From: Caenimonas koreensis DSM 17982
Lineage (GTDB): Bacteria; Pseudomonadota; Gammaproteobacteria; Burkholderiales; Burkholderiaceae_C
Assembly (NCBI RefSeq): GCF_009646335.1
Contig: NZ_WJBU01000011.1
Location: forward strand, 124,001-188,000
DNA length: 64,000 nt
Direction of reading: 5' to 3'
Under the pieces are notes generated by a model. That model was not told the DNA's origin. It saw only the letters and a program-made list of their open reading frames with translations, and did no database searches. Below are positions 44,009 through 53,013 of the stretch, in pieces (the stretch's first letter is position 1; each line of letters begins with the position of its first letter). Made by a program: the position numbers and the translations under genes.

Positions 44009-44392
44009 TCAGTTCTTGTTCGGATTGTTCGGGCGTGCGTCGTAGCGGTTCGGCACGCCGTCGCCGTCACGGTCGCGCATGCCGGGGCGTGCACCGCGTT
44101 CCCAGTGGCCAGCCACCATCACCCAGCGGCCATTGCGCTCAACCCAGTTGTCCGGCACCCAGTGCATGCCGCGGCGCTCACGCACGAAGCGGCCTTCCAC
44201 CCAGCGGTACTGGCCGTTGCGCCACACGTAGTGGCCCGGTGCCCACTCATGGCCCCGGCGCATTTCCGGCGGGGCTTCAGAGCGCGGGGGCGGCGGTGCT
44301 TCCGTGATGACATAAGTGCGCGCGGTAGCGACGAACGGTACCGTTGCGAACGAGGCGCCGATGACGGTGGCGATCAAAATTTTCTTCAACAT
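44009..44392 (-). CDS. YXWGXW-repeat exported protein
   Basis: A 127-aa exported protein: signal peptide (MLKKILIATVIGASFATVPFVATA, residues 1-24), Pro-rich linker, then tandem YXWGXW-type units (WAPGHYVWRNGQYRW, WVEGRFVRERRGMHW, WVPDNWVERNGRW, WVMVAGHWERG), and a C-terminal DRDGDGVPNRYDARPNNP stretch like a thrombospondin-3/calcium loop. The function of the family is unknown; an envelope role is likely. It has its own strong terminator. Confidence 0.88.
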   Translation of the reverse strand: MLKKILIATVIGASFATVPFVATARTYVITEAPPPPRSEAPPEMRRGHEWAPGHYVWRNGQYRWVEGRFVRERRGMHWVPDNWVERNGRWVMVAGHWERGARPGMRDRDGDGVPNRYDARPNNPNKN

Positions 44393-44559
44393 GGTGTAAA
44401 CCTCCGAAATGGTGGTCGAGGTTCAAAAGGGGATGAAGTCTCTTTATGACCAACGTCCAGAGTGTTCGCACGTTGACCCCTGCCGCGTAGGACAAAGTCG
44501 CGTGTGCGCCCGGCAGCGCGCGCTGGTGGCAGGCAGCCATCGCCTACGCACGCTGCTGC

Positions 44560-45561
44560 TCAGTTCACACGTGCGTGCAGCGGGTACGCCGGATCGGTGT
44601 AGCCCGGCGTTGAAGGATGGCCGGGGCGCACATACGAGTCGACCAGCGCCTCGTCCTGCGCAGTGATCGTGCAGTCAAGCGCGGGCAGGTAGTCTTGCCA
44701 CTGCGCCAGCGTGCGCGGCCCCGCAATCACCGAACTCACGGCGCGATGGGCCAGCACCCACGCCGTGGCGAACTGCGCGAGCGACACGCCCTTGCCTTGC
44801 GCATGCGCCTGCAACTTCTGCGCGATGACAAGCGACTCTTCGCGAAACTCCGTCTCTGCCATTCGCCTGTCGCCGCGCGCGGCGCGTGTGCCTTCCTGCG
44901 GCGCCTGCCCCGGCAGGTACTTGCCTGTGAGCACACCGCGCGCCACCGGGCTGTACGGCACCACGCCAATGCCGTAGTGGTGGCACGCCGGCATGATTTC
45001 AACTTCAGGCATGCGGTTGAGCAGGTTGTAGTAAGGCTGGCACACCACCGGCTTCGGCACGCCCAGCTGCTGCGCCACGCGCACGATCTCGGCAATGCGC
45101 CAGCCGCGGAAATTCGAGACGCCCCAGTAGCGCACCTTGCCGGAATCGATCAGCGCGCCGACGGCCCGCAACGGCTCTTCGAGGTCCATGCCGTTGTAGT
45201 CGCGGTGGAAGTAGAGGATGTCGATGTGATCCATCTGCAGGCGCTTGAGGCTGGCATCGGCTTCACGAAGAATCCAGGTGCGCGAATACTTGGCCTCATT
45301 CACGCGCTCGCTCATCTTGTTGCCCAGCTTGGTCGCCACGACCCAGTCGTGCCGCTGGTCCTTGAGCACCTCGCCCAGCATCGTCTCCGACGCGCCCTTG
45401 GTGTAGACGTCCGCCGTGTCGACGAAATTCACGCCGTGGCCGCTTGCGTGCGCGACGATCTCGCGTGCCTCGGCCATGGCGGTCTGGTCGCCGAACATCA
45501 TCGTGCCCAGGCACAGGCGAGACACTTCGAGCTGGCTGCTGCCGAGCGGTGCGTATTTCAT
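44560..45561 (-). CDS. Aldo/keto reductase
   Basis: A 333-aa NADPH-dependent oxidoreductase, (beta/alpha)8 barrel: MKYAPLGSSQLEVSRLCLGTMMFGDQT, NFVDTADVYTKGASETMLGE (Asp and Tyr), VVATKLG (Lys), DILYFHRDYNG (His), GVSNFRGW, and the cofactor loop SVIAGPRTLAQWQDYL. It fits the YajO/AKR11-like group. ATG 45561 follows the 45566-46153 gene by 4 nt, so they form an operon. Confidence 0.92.
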   Translation of the reverse strand: MKYAPLGSSQLEVSRLCLGTMMFGDQTAMAEAREIVAHASGHGVNFVDTADVYTKGASETMLGEVLKDQRHDWVVATKLGNKMSERVNEAKYSRTWILREADASLKRLQMDHIDILYFHRDYNGMDLEEPLRAVGALIDSGKVRYWGVSNFRGWRIAEIVRVAQQLGVPKPVVCQPYYNLLNRMPEVEIMPACHHYGIGVVPYSPVARGVLTGKYLPGQAPQEGTRAARGDRRMAETEFREESLVIAQKLQAHAQGKGVSLAQFATAWVLAHRAVSSVIAGPRTLAQWQDYLPALDCTITAQDEALVDSYVRPGHPSTPGYTDPAYPLHARVN

Positions 45562-45565
45562 TCGA

Positions 45566-46153
45566 TCAAGCCTGCACGTCAATGTGAAAGAGCGCCCACG
45601 GGCAGTTCGCAAAGCGCGCGTCCACCGGTTTGGCGGCCATGTCGGCAAAGCCGTCAGGCTCGTAGACACCCCACAGCGGGCCCAGGCCGCCCAGCGGCAT
45701 CGGCTTGCCGTCAAAGTGCGTCGCAACGATGAAGCGGTATTTGCGTGCGTCGGCAATCGTCACGGTTGGCGAATAGCCGTCGACAGCGCGCATGGCCAGC
45801 TTGCCGGTGTCGCCCGTGACGCCGCAGGCCTTGAGCACATCGACCAGCAGCGGCCCGCGCAACGTGTGCACCTTCTTGTCGTACTCGATGGTGGGCTTGA
45901 TCGTCGACGCAGGCATCGCCGTCAGCGCCTCGAAGGTGAAGGCATGTGCCTTCTCGAAAGTCACCTTCTGCTTGGCGAGCATCTGGTCGAGCATCGGGTC
46001 GAGCGGGCCACGATTGGTTTTGGTGACCGCGCCTGTGACCGTCAGCAGCGTGGGTGACTTGAGGTTTTCGACAGGCTGGCTGGCTGCGCGTGCAGCAAAA
46101 GGCATGGCGATGGCTGCGGCAGCAGCGCCGCCCAGGAAGTTGCGTTTTTTCAT
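45566..46153 (-). CDS. Molybdopterin-fold (SUOX-like) small protein
   Basis: A 195-aa exported protein with an N-terminal signal (MKKRNFLGGAAAAAIAMPFAARA, Tat-like KR variant). The rest resembles the oxidoreductase molybdopterin-binding domain in reduced form: TLLTVTGAVTKTNRGP, FTFEALTAMP, LRGPLLVDVLKACGVTGD, VDGYSPTVTIADARKYRFIVATHFDGKPMP, GPLWGVYEPDG. The usual cofactor Cys segment is not evident, so it may be a cofactor-free relative. ATG 46153 has AAGGAG 9 nt upstream. Confidence 0.75.
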   Translation of the reverse strand: MKKRNFLGGAAAAAIAMPFAARAASQPVENLKSPTLLTVTGAVTKTNRGPLDPMLDQMLAKQKVTFEKAHAFTFEALTAMPASTIKPTIEYDKKVHTLRGPLLVDVLKACGVTGDTGKLAMRAVDGYSPTVTIADARKYRFIVATHFDGKPMPLGGLGPLWGVYEPDGFADMAAKPVDARFANCPWALFHIDVQA

Positions 46154-46292
46154 TGGCAAAGTCTCCTTCAGGTGAAATGGATTTTCAGCAAGCCGGTTGG
46201 TGCATCGAAGCCGCTGCCTGCGGCACAGGGCGAGCCGTCGTCGAGCTGGTGGAGGCGTTGCTGCCGACTCATGAGCGCGGGCCAGGTGGCGC

Positions 46293-46874
46293 TCAGTCGT
46301 CCATGTGGAACCAGTCGGTTTCCGGCAGCGTCTTCATGAAGTTCATCACCTGGGCGAGCACACCATGCTGGTCGGCCCACTCGAAGTGTTCGCGCAGGCA
46401 CGTGCGCTTGGTGATTGACGGTGTCGAGTTCCACAGCGGCCCGATGAGCGGCGGCGTCGGCTTGCTCTTCGTGCGGTTGGGAAGCATCTCGTAGAGCGTC
46501 TGCCAGTGGTTCGGGCGCGGGCACACACGGTTGTTGCGGCGCGCCTCCAGCATGGCGTCGTCAACTGTGGCCACGCGGTTGCGCCGGCGCATGCGCGCTT
46601 CGGATTCAGAACCGGGGTCCTCGCCGAGCTTGGCGGGCACCGTACTCATGGTGCTCGCATGGTCGCTGGTCAGGCTCACAGGCCCCGTGCGCGCATAGCC
46701 CTGGTCGCCCGGCGGTTTCTGCTCAATGGACTTGTTCGCCTCGACCCACATGTCCCATGCGGAGTCGGTATCCTTTTCGACAGCATTGGTCTGCGCGCGG
46801 AAGTCGCGCGCGGAATAGAGCGCACCGGTGTCAGTCAGCGGCGCGGGATCGAATTTTTTCTTGTCGGTCGCCAT
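46293..46874 (-). CDS. Hypothetical protein
   Basis: A 193-aa soluble protein not recognised: no signal peptide or membrane helix, charged and Asn/Pro-rich. Notable stretches: TGALYSARDFRAQTNAVEKD near residue 16, MRRRNRVATVDDAMLEARRNNRVCPRPNHW near 94, and LREHFEWADQHGVLAQVMNFMKTLPETDWFHMDD at the C-terminus. It precedes the molybdopterin-fold gene on the same strand with a 139-nt gap. Function not inferable. Confidence 0.65.
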   Translation of the reverse strand: MATDKKKFDPAPLTDTGALYSARDFRAQTNAVEKDTDSAWDMWVEANKSIEQKPPGDQGYARTGPVSLTSDHASTMSTVPAKLGEDPGSESEARMRRRNRVATVDDAMLEARRNNRVCPRPNHWQTLYEMLPNRTKSKPTPPLIGPLWNSTPSITKRTCLREHFEWADQHGVLAQVMNFMKTLPETDWFHMDD

Positions 46875-46943
46875 GCGTGGTCTTGTGGAGCAGCGCTCAC
46901 TCTACCGTGAGTTGTCCGGCTGCGCCATTGTCGTGCAAAGGTT

Positions 46944-47792
46944 TTACCTCGAATTCACCTGGATTGAATTTGCCGCCACCGCGAGCGCACGGCCACTGCT
47001 GTACTTCGCGGCTTGCACTTGCGCGTCGAGCCATGCGGCCTCCTGTGCGCCGGTGCGCGCATTTTCAATGTGGCGCTGCGTTTCGCGGGGCAGCTGCAGC
47101 GTGTTGCGGCCGTTCCAGGCGTTGCGGCCGCGCGTCGACAGGTTGTAGTAGATCGAGACGCCTTCGCGCAGTTTCTCGGCGCGGTCGGGGCCGCTGAGCT
47201 TCAGGCCGGAAAGCCGCTGCGCACTCCACAGGGCGGCTTCCTTCATGTGCAGTGCGGCGACATGCACGGACTCCACCGGATCATTCGGGTCTGCCAGTCC
47301 CAGCGCCCGCGCCGTTGCCGGCTCGAACTGGGCAATGCCAAGGTTGGGCGTTCCGTCCTTGCTGGCGCCCCTGCGCGGAATCCACGAAGTCTCGGCGTTG
47401 ATGATGCCGTACACATCCCGGAACGTCAGGCCGACGTCGGCCAGGCGCGCATGCTCGGCTGCCGACTTGGCAAGCAACAGGCGCGAGCTTTCGTCAGGCG
47501 TCTTCAGGACTGCCGCACCCAGCCGCGTTTCGACCCAGCGGATCTTCTTGCGCAGCTGCACGTAGTAACTCTCGTTGGCTGCGGCGACGGGCGCTGCGGC
47601 TAGCGTGCCCGCGGCCAGCGCAACGCCGGCAGCAGGTGAAGAGACATGTGGGGCAGCAGGTGCAACCGCGGTGGCCGGGGCCGGCTCATCAAGCAGCCAG
47701 CCCCCATTCATCTGCACACCGATGAGGCATCCCAGGGTCACGGTGAGAAAGCCGGCAATTGCAGAGTGAACGGGTCGAACAACGAGAATCAT
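46944..47792 (-). CDS. Lytic transglycosylase-like (SLT-domain) protein
   Basis: A 282-aa protein with an N-terminal membrane anchor (AIAGFLTVTLGCLIGVQ), an Ala/Pro-rich linker, and an SLT/lysozyme-like domain: FRDVYGIINAETSWIPRRGASKDGTPNLGIAQFEPATARALGL, where Glu of AETSW is the likely catalytic acid, then VHVAALHMKEAALW and YYNLSTRGRNAWN. It would cleave peptidoglycan in the periplasm. A hairpin of unclear use lies in the 135-nt gap upstream. Confidence 0.88.
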   Translation of the reverse strand: MILVVRPVHSAIAGFLTVTLGCLIGVQMNGGWLLDEPAPATAVAPAAPHVSSPAAGVALAAGTLAAAPVAAANESYYVQLRKKIRWVETRLGAAVLKTPDESSRLLLAKSAAEHARLADVGLTFRDVYGIINAETSWIPRRGASKDGTPNLGIAQFEPATARALGLADPNDPVESVHVAALHMKEAALWSAQRLSGLKLSGPDRAEKLREGVSIYYNLSTRGRNAWNGRNTLQLPRETQRHIENARTGAQEAAWLDAQVQAAKYSSGRALAVAANSIQVNSR

Positions 47793-47927
47793 GTAGGTCC
47801 TTTCTTACGCGAGTAGGAAAGGAGCGCGTGACACCCGGCGAGTTCACCCTGCTTTCAACTGAGGGTGCCCCTTGGCGGCATTGCGAGAACTATTCACGCG
47901 GGGCGGCACCACAAGGCGCGCCGAAGC

Positions 47928-48713
47928 TCAGCGCTGGATCAACGGCGCAGCCCGCCCGCCCAGGTGCATGCCGGAATCCAGTTGCACCAGCTCCCCGCTC
48001 ACCGTGCGCGCGTGGATGAGCCACACGATCGCCTCTGCAACATCTTGCGGCGTGCACGCCACGCCGAGCGGCGCCATGGCTTCGTAGGCTGCGCGCGTTT
48101 TCTCGAAGCCCGCCTGCCCCACCCCATCAACAAACCAGCGGGTGGTGATGAGCCCGGGGCAAACGGCATTGACCCGCACATCAGGCGCCAGCGTGCGCGC
48201 CATGTGCAGCGTCATCGAGTTGAGCGCGCCTTTCGATGCGATGTAGGGCACCGATGAGCCAATGCCCAGCGAGCCGGCGATCGACGACACATTGACCACA
48301 TTGCCGCGCGAGCCCTTCAGGTGCGGCAGGCACGCGCGGATCATCTGGAACGCGCCGACCACATTCACACCCATGATGCGTGCAAAGGTCGAGGCGTCGA
48401 GCGCGTCCCACGCGGCGGCTTCGGCGAACACCGAAATGCCGGCGTTGTTCACGAGCGTGTCGATGCGGCCCCAGCGCTCGACAGTCTGCCGCACGAGGCC
48501 CACGCAGTCTGCGTCGCTGGAAACATCGCCACGCACGAGCAGTGTGGCAGCGCCTGCTGCTTCGCAGCTGCGCTGCGTCTCGCGCGCTTCTTCTTCGCTG
48601 CGCGAATAGTTCACCACCACATCGAAGCCGCGCTGCGCGAGCATCAAGGCAGTGGCAGCGCCGACGCCGGTCGCCGAACCCGTGACGATCGCGACCTGCC
48701 GAGGAGCATTCAT
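47928..48713 (-). CDS. Short-chain dehydrogenase/reductase (FabG-like)
   Basis: A 261-aa classical SDR: VAIVTGSATGVGAATALMLA, NNAGISVFAEA, NVSSIAGSLG (Ser), YIASKGALN (Tyr, Lys), VNAVCPGLITTRWF. NAD(P)-dependent; the substrate is unknown. ATG 48713 (MNAPRQVAIV) is preferred over an upstream in-frame start that has no ribosome site. It lies 7 nt downstream of the GST gene on the same strand. Confidence 0.9.
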   Translation of the reverse strand: MNAPRQVAIVTGSATGVGAATALMLAQRGFDVVVNYSRSEEEARETQRSCEAAGAATLLVRGDVSSDADCVGLVRQTVERWGRIDTLVNNAGISVFAEAAAWDALDASTFARIMGVNVVGAFQMIRACLPHLKGSRGNVVNVSSIAGSLGIGSSVPYIASKGALNSMTLHMARTLAPDVRVNAVCPGLITTRWFVDGVGQAGFEKTRAAYEAMAPLGVACTPQDVAEAIVWLIHARTVSGELVQLDSGMHLGGRAAPLIQR

Positions 48714-48720
48714 GGGGCGC

Positions 48721-49365
48721 TCAGCTCTTGGTCTGCGCGGCTTTGCGATCGGCGTTGACGCGCTGGCCCGAGGGGCGCTCGCCAATCATCTTCACGTAAG
48801 CCTTGTAGTCAACGCCGGCGGCCAGCAAGGCATCTTCGCCGTACACGATCTTCGTGGCCATGCCGACCAGCGGCAGGTTGACGAACGCCGAGCAGTCGGC
48901 CTGCGTCATCTCGGCGCCGGCCACGAACGGGGCGAACTTGGCCAGGCGCTTGAATCCGGTGATGGCATCGTCGATCTGCTTGCGGATGCGTGCTGCATTG
49001 CTCTCGCTCAACGGCGCGCTGCCGAAGAACGCAGGGCCGTAAACCTGGCGCGCGGCGATCTCCAGGTGCCAGTCAAGGAAGATGGTGAGCTCGCGCACCT
49101 TGGCGGCAGCAAACGGGTCGGCAGGCAGCAGCGCCGGCTGTGGCCACTTGGCTTCGATCCATTCCATGATGGCCGTGCTCTCGCACAGCGAGCCTTCATC
49201 CGTCGTGATGAAAGGAATCTTGCCAAGCGGTGTCTTGCTGAGCACAGCCTCATCCGTGCTTCTGGTGCCTGCGTACACCTCATCGAAAGCGACGCCCTTT
49301 TCCAGCAAGGCCAGCTTGACCTTGTTGTAGTAATTCGACACAGGAAAGCCGTGGAGTGTGAGCAT
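48721..49365 (-). CDS. Glutathione S-transferase
   Basis: A 214-aa cytosolic GST: thioredoxin-like N-domain (MLTLHGFPVSNYYNKVKLALLEKGVAFDE, cis-Pro in PLGKIPFITTDEGSLCESTAIMEWIE) and an all-helical C-domain (LTIFLDWHLEIAARQVYGPAFFG). Catalyses glutathione conjugation of electrophiles or peroxides. GAGGA is 7 nt before ATG 49365. It is divergent from the TonB receptor gene and probably cotranscribed with the SDR. Confidence 0.92.
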   Translation of the reverse strand: MLTLHGFPVSNYYNKVKLALLEKGVAFDEVYAGTRSTDEAVLSKTPLGKIPFITTDEGSLCESTAIMEWIEAKWPQPALLPADPFAAAKVRELTIFLDWHLEIAARQVYGPAFFGSAPLSESNAARIRKQIDDAITGFKRLAKFAPFVAGAEMTQADCSAFVNLPLVGMATKIVYGEDALLAAGVDYKAYVKMIGERPSGQRVNADRKAAQTKS

Positions 49366-49545
49366 GGTTGAGTCCTCTTTTTTGAGTGAGCGTTGAAAAA
49401 TATGACGATGCCGCTCATCCATGATGACGCAGGCCCATCGTGATGCCTGTCGCGCATTGTGCAGCCGCGCGTTTGCGGTACAAACGGCACTTCGCGCACC
49501 CGACCTGTGCATTGGAAACCAGCCCTCTATCGAAAGGCGCGGATC

Positions 49546-51465
49546 ATGCAAATCGCACCGGCCCGCTCCATGGCGGGCATTGCCGGCATCACCCTGGCCG
49601 CGTGGACGGCGTGCGTGCCTGCGATGGCGCAAGCACAGCAGGCACCCAGCCTCGTCGATCTTTCGCTCGAACAGCTCGCCAACATCGAGGTGACATCCGT
49701 TTCCAAGCGCGCACAGCGGCTGGCCGATGTCGCCGGCTCGGTTTACGTCATCACGGCGGACGATATCCGCCGCTCCGGCGCAACGAGCCTGCCAGAGGCA
49801 CTGCGCCTGGCGCCCAACCTGCACGTCGCCCGCGCAGACGCCAACCAGTACGCCATCTCCGCGCGCGGTTTCAACAGCGTGATCGCAAACAAGATGCTCG
49901 TGCTGGTGGATGGGCGCACGGTCTATTCGCCGCTGTTCTCCGGCGTGTTCTGGGAAGAGCGCGACCTGATGCTGGAGGACATCGACCGCATCGAGGTGCT
50001 CAGTGGCTCAGGCGGAACGCTCTATGGCTCCAACGCGGTCAATGGCGTGATCAACGTCATCAAGCGGCAGGCCTCCGACACGCAGGGCGCGCTGGTAGCC
50101 GCCTTGTATGGCAGGGATGACCGCTCGGTGGCCGCACGCTATGGCGGCACCACGGGCAGCGGCATCGCCTATCGCGTCTATGCCAGGCGCGCAGAGCGCG
50201 ACAACGCCGTCAACGCCAGCGGCCAGGCCGTGCGCGACGCCTCCGGCATGAACCGCGCCGGTGTGCGCGCTGAGCATTCGGGTGGCGGCCAGCAATGGAC
50301 GCTGCAGGCCGACGCATACGACGGCCGCATCGACCAGGGCTCAGTCGCTGCGCCGAGCGAGCGGCGACTGAGCGGCGGCAACGTGCTCGTGCGCTGGTCG
50401 ATGGACCACACCGACGGGGGCCGCACGCAGGTGCAGGCCTATGCCGACCGCACAGCGCGCGACCAGCCCGGCTCGATCCGCGATGCGATCACCACGCTCG
50501 ACCTCGATGTGCAGCACCTCACCCGATCATTCGCCAATCACCAGTTGCTGGTGGGCGGCGGCTATCGCTGGTTGCGCGACAACGCCGAGAACATTGCGCC
50601 GCAAACGCTGGCGCTGCTGCCACCGCAGCGCCACCTTGATCTGGCCAACATCTTCGCGCAGGACGAAATCGCCGTTGCCGAGTCCGTGAATGTGACCGTC
50701 GGCGCGAAGCTCGAGCGCAATGCGTATACGGGTGTGGAGTTCCTGCCGAGTGCCCGCGTCACCTGGGCCTTCGCGCCCAACCACCTGCTCTGGGCTGCGG
50801 CGTCGCGCACCGTGCGCGCACCCGCGCGCGTCGACCGCGACTATTACTCGCCGGCCAACCCGCCTTACGTGATCGCAGGCGGTGCGGACTTCGTCTCGGA
50901 AGTTGCCCGCGTTTTTGAGGCGGGCTATCGCGCGCAACCCATGGCGGCGCTGTCGTGGTCGCTCACGCTCTTTCACCACAGGTTCAGCCAGTTGCGATCG
51001 GTCGATGCGACCCCCGGCGGCCTGACAGTGAACAACAATTTCAGCGGCAAGCTCACGGGCGTGGAAGCCTGGGGCAGCTACCGGGTGTCCGACAGCTGGA
51101 AGATCAACCTGGGCACCACGCAGATGCGCGAGCAGTTCACGGCGCTGGCCGGCACTTCACCCGTCGGCGGCAGCGCCCAGCTCGGCAACGATCCGCGCTC
51201 GCGCTGGAACTTCGGCTCGTCCTGGGACCTGGGAGGCGGCCATGAGCTGGACGTGACGGCGCGCCGCGTTGGCGGCCTGCCCAATCCGGCCGTGCCTGCC
51301 TATAGCGCTGTGGACGTGCGCTGGGGCTGGCACGTGCGGCCCGGCATGCAGTTCTCCGTGACCGTGCGCAACATCAACGATCCGTCCCACACCGAATGGG
51401 GTGCTGGCGGCGCACGCGCAGAGCTGTCGCGCGGCGCCATAGCAAAGCTGGTATGGCGGCAATGA
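49546..51465 (+). CDS. TonB-dependent outer-membrane receptor
   Basis: A 639-aa protein: signal peptide (to about AMAQA, residue 29), plug domain (LEQLANIEVTSVSKRAQRLADVAGSVYVITADDIRRSG, LRLAPNLHVARADANQYAISARGF, LVDGRTVYSPLFSGVFWEERDL, IEVLSGSGGTLYGSNAVNGVINVI), and a 22-strand barrel ending in ELSRGAIAKLVWRQ. Substrate unknown. It overlaps the YfiR gene by 4 nt (ATGA). Such receptor-YfiR pairs usually precede a signalling protein, which is missing here. Confidence 0.92.
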   Translation: MQIAPARSMAGIAGITLAAWTACVPAMAQAQQAPSLVDLSLEQLANIEVTSVSKRAQRLADVAGSVYVITADDIRRSGATSLPEALRLAPNLHVARADANQYAISARGFNSVIANKMLVLVDGRTVYSPLFSGVFWEERDLMLEDIDRIEVLSGSGGTLYGSNAVNGVINVIKRQASDTQGALVAALYGRDDRSVAARYGGTTGSGIAYRVYARRAERDNAVNASGQAVRDASGMNRAGVRAEHSGGGQQWTLQADAYDGRIDQGSVAAPSERRLSGGNVLVRWSMDHTDGGRTQVQAYADRTARDQPGSIRDAITTLDLDVQHLTRSFANHQLLVGGGYRWLRDNAENIAPQTLALLPPQRHLDLANIFAQDEIAVAESVNVTVGAKLERNAYTGVEFLPSARVTWAFAPNHLLWAAASRTVRAPARVDRDYYSPANPPYVIAGGADFVSEVARVFEAGYRAQPMAALSWSLTLFHHRFSQLRSVDATPGGLTVNNNFSGKLTGVEAWGSYRVSDSWKINLGTTQMREQFTALAGTSPVGGSAQLGNDPRSRWNFGSSWDLGGGHELDVTARRVGGLPNPAVPAYSAVDVRWGWHVRPGMQFSVTVRNINDPSHTEWGAGGARAELSRGAIAKLVWRQ

Positions 51466-52124
51466 GAACCCCGCTTGCGCCGTCTGCCATGCTGCCCCGC
51501 AAGGGTGTGGCGAGGTGGGCCGCCATCGGCTGCCTGGCCGCACTGGCCGCACTGGGCGGGCCAGCGCACGAGAGCCGGGCGCAAGCGCTGGCGCAGGCCC
51601 AGGGTGCGCAAGCCACCGAGCGCATGCGCAGCGCGCTCGTCAAGGCTGCCTTCCTGCACAAGTTCTTCAGCTTTGTCGAATGGCCCGAAGGCACGTTCGC
51701 GCGGCCCGACACGCCGGTGCGTATCGGCGTGATGGGCGACGAAGAGGTGTACGCCGACCTCAACGCCCTGGCGCGCGACCGGCCGCGCGACGGACGCCCC
51801 GTGACCGTCGTGCGACTGTTGCCGGGCGACCCGGTGACGGGTGTGCACATCCTGTATGTGAAAGCGGACACGACGGCCAGGGCATCCGATGTGCTGGCTG
51901 CCGTGCCCGAGGGCGTGCTCACCGTGGGCGACGTCGACTCGGCCCACCCCAGAGGCAGTGTGATGAGCTTCTTCATGGAAGACGACCGGGTTCGCTTCGG
52001 TGTCTCGCTGGAGGCCGCCGCGCGGCAGAAGCTGCGCCTGAACGCGCGCCTGCTTTCAGTGGCGCGAAGGATCCAGGGCAGCGCGGGGATGGACCGGATG
52101 GAGGTCGCGCTGCTGCGCGGTTGA
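51462..52124 (+). CDS. YfiR family protein (DUF4154)
   Basis: A 220-aa exported protein: signal region to about residue 40, then the YfiR domain (RMRSALVKAAFLHKFFSFVEWPEGTFARPDTPVRIGVMGDEEV, GVHILYVKADTTARASDVLAAVPEGVLTVGD, MSFFMEDDRVRFGVSLEAAARQKLRLNARLLSVAR). YfiR proteins are periplasmic repressors of diguanylate cyclases in other bacteria. It is translationally coupled to the receptor. Its TGA abuts the stop of the convergent DUF2889 gene (TGATCA). Confidence 0.9.
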   Translation: MRTPLAPSAMLPRKGVARWAAIGCLAALAALGGPAHESRAQALAQAQGAQATERMRSALVKAAFLHKFFSFVEWPEGTFARPDTPVRIGVMGDEEVYADLNALARDRPRDGRPVTVVRLLPGDPVTGVHILYVKADTTARASDVLAAVPEGVLTVGDVDSAHPRGSVMSFFMEDDRVRFGVSLEAAARQKLRLNARLLSVARRIQGSAGMDRMEVALLRG

Positions 52125-52706
52125 TCAGGTCCGCCGCTTCAGCGGCTCCCATCCGGCGAACTGCGGATAGTGGCGCTGCACCACCGCACCGTCGTAGTCC
52201 CACGCGATGCATTTGCCCAGGTGATACGGCGGCTTGTCAGTCTCTGTCTCGGGCAGGCCGGCGGCGCGGCGCAGGCGATGCTGGTAGGACGGAATGGTCT
52301 GGTAAGCGGCCGTTGCCATGTTGAACAGCATCTCGCGCAGGTGCGTGCAGCCGCGGATGCCGCCCAGGTTCTTCTCGATGGTTTGCCGCCAGCCGGGGCC
52401 CATCACGGCGCCGACCATTTTCTGCATGGGCTGCGCGCCTTGCTGGCACTCGTCGAACGGCGTGTGGTCCGACGAGCTCATGATTTCGCGGATGGTGAAT
52501 GAATCGTCGACGGTGACGCGTATCGCCATGCCGTGGATGGGTGTGCCGGGCACCATCACGCCGCGCTCAGAGCGCTCGATCTGGTAGGCCTTCGTGTCGG
52601 TCATCTCGGCTTCGATGTCCCACAGGCCGTCCTGACGGTGAAAGCCGCGGTACGTGACGGCGCGGGTGTGGAGGTGGGTGCGGGGTTGTGCTTCGGGCAG
52701 TGGCAT
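52125..52706 (-). CDS. DUF2889 family protein
   Basis: A 193-aa soluble protein matching DUF2889: RTHLHTRAVTYRGFHRQDGLWDIEAEMTDTKAYQ, GTPIHGMAIRVTVDDSFTIREIMSSSDHTPFDECQQ, GGIRGCTHLREMLFNMATAAYQTI, and the conserved Cys in GCTHLRE. Function unknown. ATG 52706 is chosen; the longer in-frame extension (to 52808) runs into the neighbouring repeat element A. Convergent with YfiR, stops back to back. Confidence 0.88.
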   Translation of the reverse strand: MPLPEAQPRTHLHTRAVTYRGFHRQDGLWDIEAEMTDTKAYQIERSERGVMVPGTPIHGMAIRVTVDDSFTIREIMSSSDHTPFDECQQGAQPMQKMVGAVMGPGWRQTIEKNLGGIRGCTHLREMLFNMATAAYQTIPSYQHRLRRAAGLPETETDKPPYHLGKCIAWDYDGAVVQRHYPQFAGWEPLKRRT

Positions 52707-52783
52707 GTGGCCATTTTCGCTTGTTTGACTGGGGTGCTGTTCGGGCTCATCTGTTCGTTGTCTTCTGTTCAGGGTGCTCGCGT

Positions 52784-53013
52784 CAGGTGGACTCTGGCGG
52801 GGCCTCATGCTTTTGTGGTTTGCGCTAGTCGCGCAAACGTCGCTTCAAGAATTGGCTCGAAGCCGGTGCGAAAGAACTCCCTGCGAGTTTGCAAGCAAAC
52901 TCTCCGGTCAAACAGCTTTCGCAAGCTAGATGACGTGTCGCGCTAAAGCGCGATCCGGCTTCGAGCCAATTCTTGAAGCCACAAAAGAAATCGGCCCCAC
53001 CAGAGTCCACCTG
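52784..53013 (+). repeat. Structured inverted-repeat element, copy A
   Basis: A 230-bp noncoding palindromic element. Outer arms CAGGTGGACTCTGG (52784-52797) and CCAGAGTCCACCTG (53000-53013); perfect 25-bp stem 52842-52866/52955-52979; TGCGAAAG/CTTTCGCA (52867-52874/52916-52923); inner hairpins GTTTGCGC-TAGTC-GCGCAAAC (52818-52838), GAGTTTGC-AA-GCAAACTC (52885-52902) and TCGCGCT-AA-AGCGCGA (52938-52953). A core of about 42 nt (52875-52916) is identical to copy B, while the stems differ but remain complementary. No reading frame looks like a protein. Confidence 0.8.

Noticed and set aside
46168-46524. 118-codon minus frame
   Set aside because: It overlaps the 46293-46874 gene in another frame and has shadow composition.
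47793-47927. Possible riboswitch before the lytic transglycosylase
   Set aside because: Only a short hairpin (CACCCT/AGGGTG) is seen; no known riboswitch consensus could be matched.
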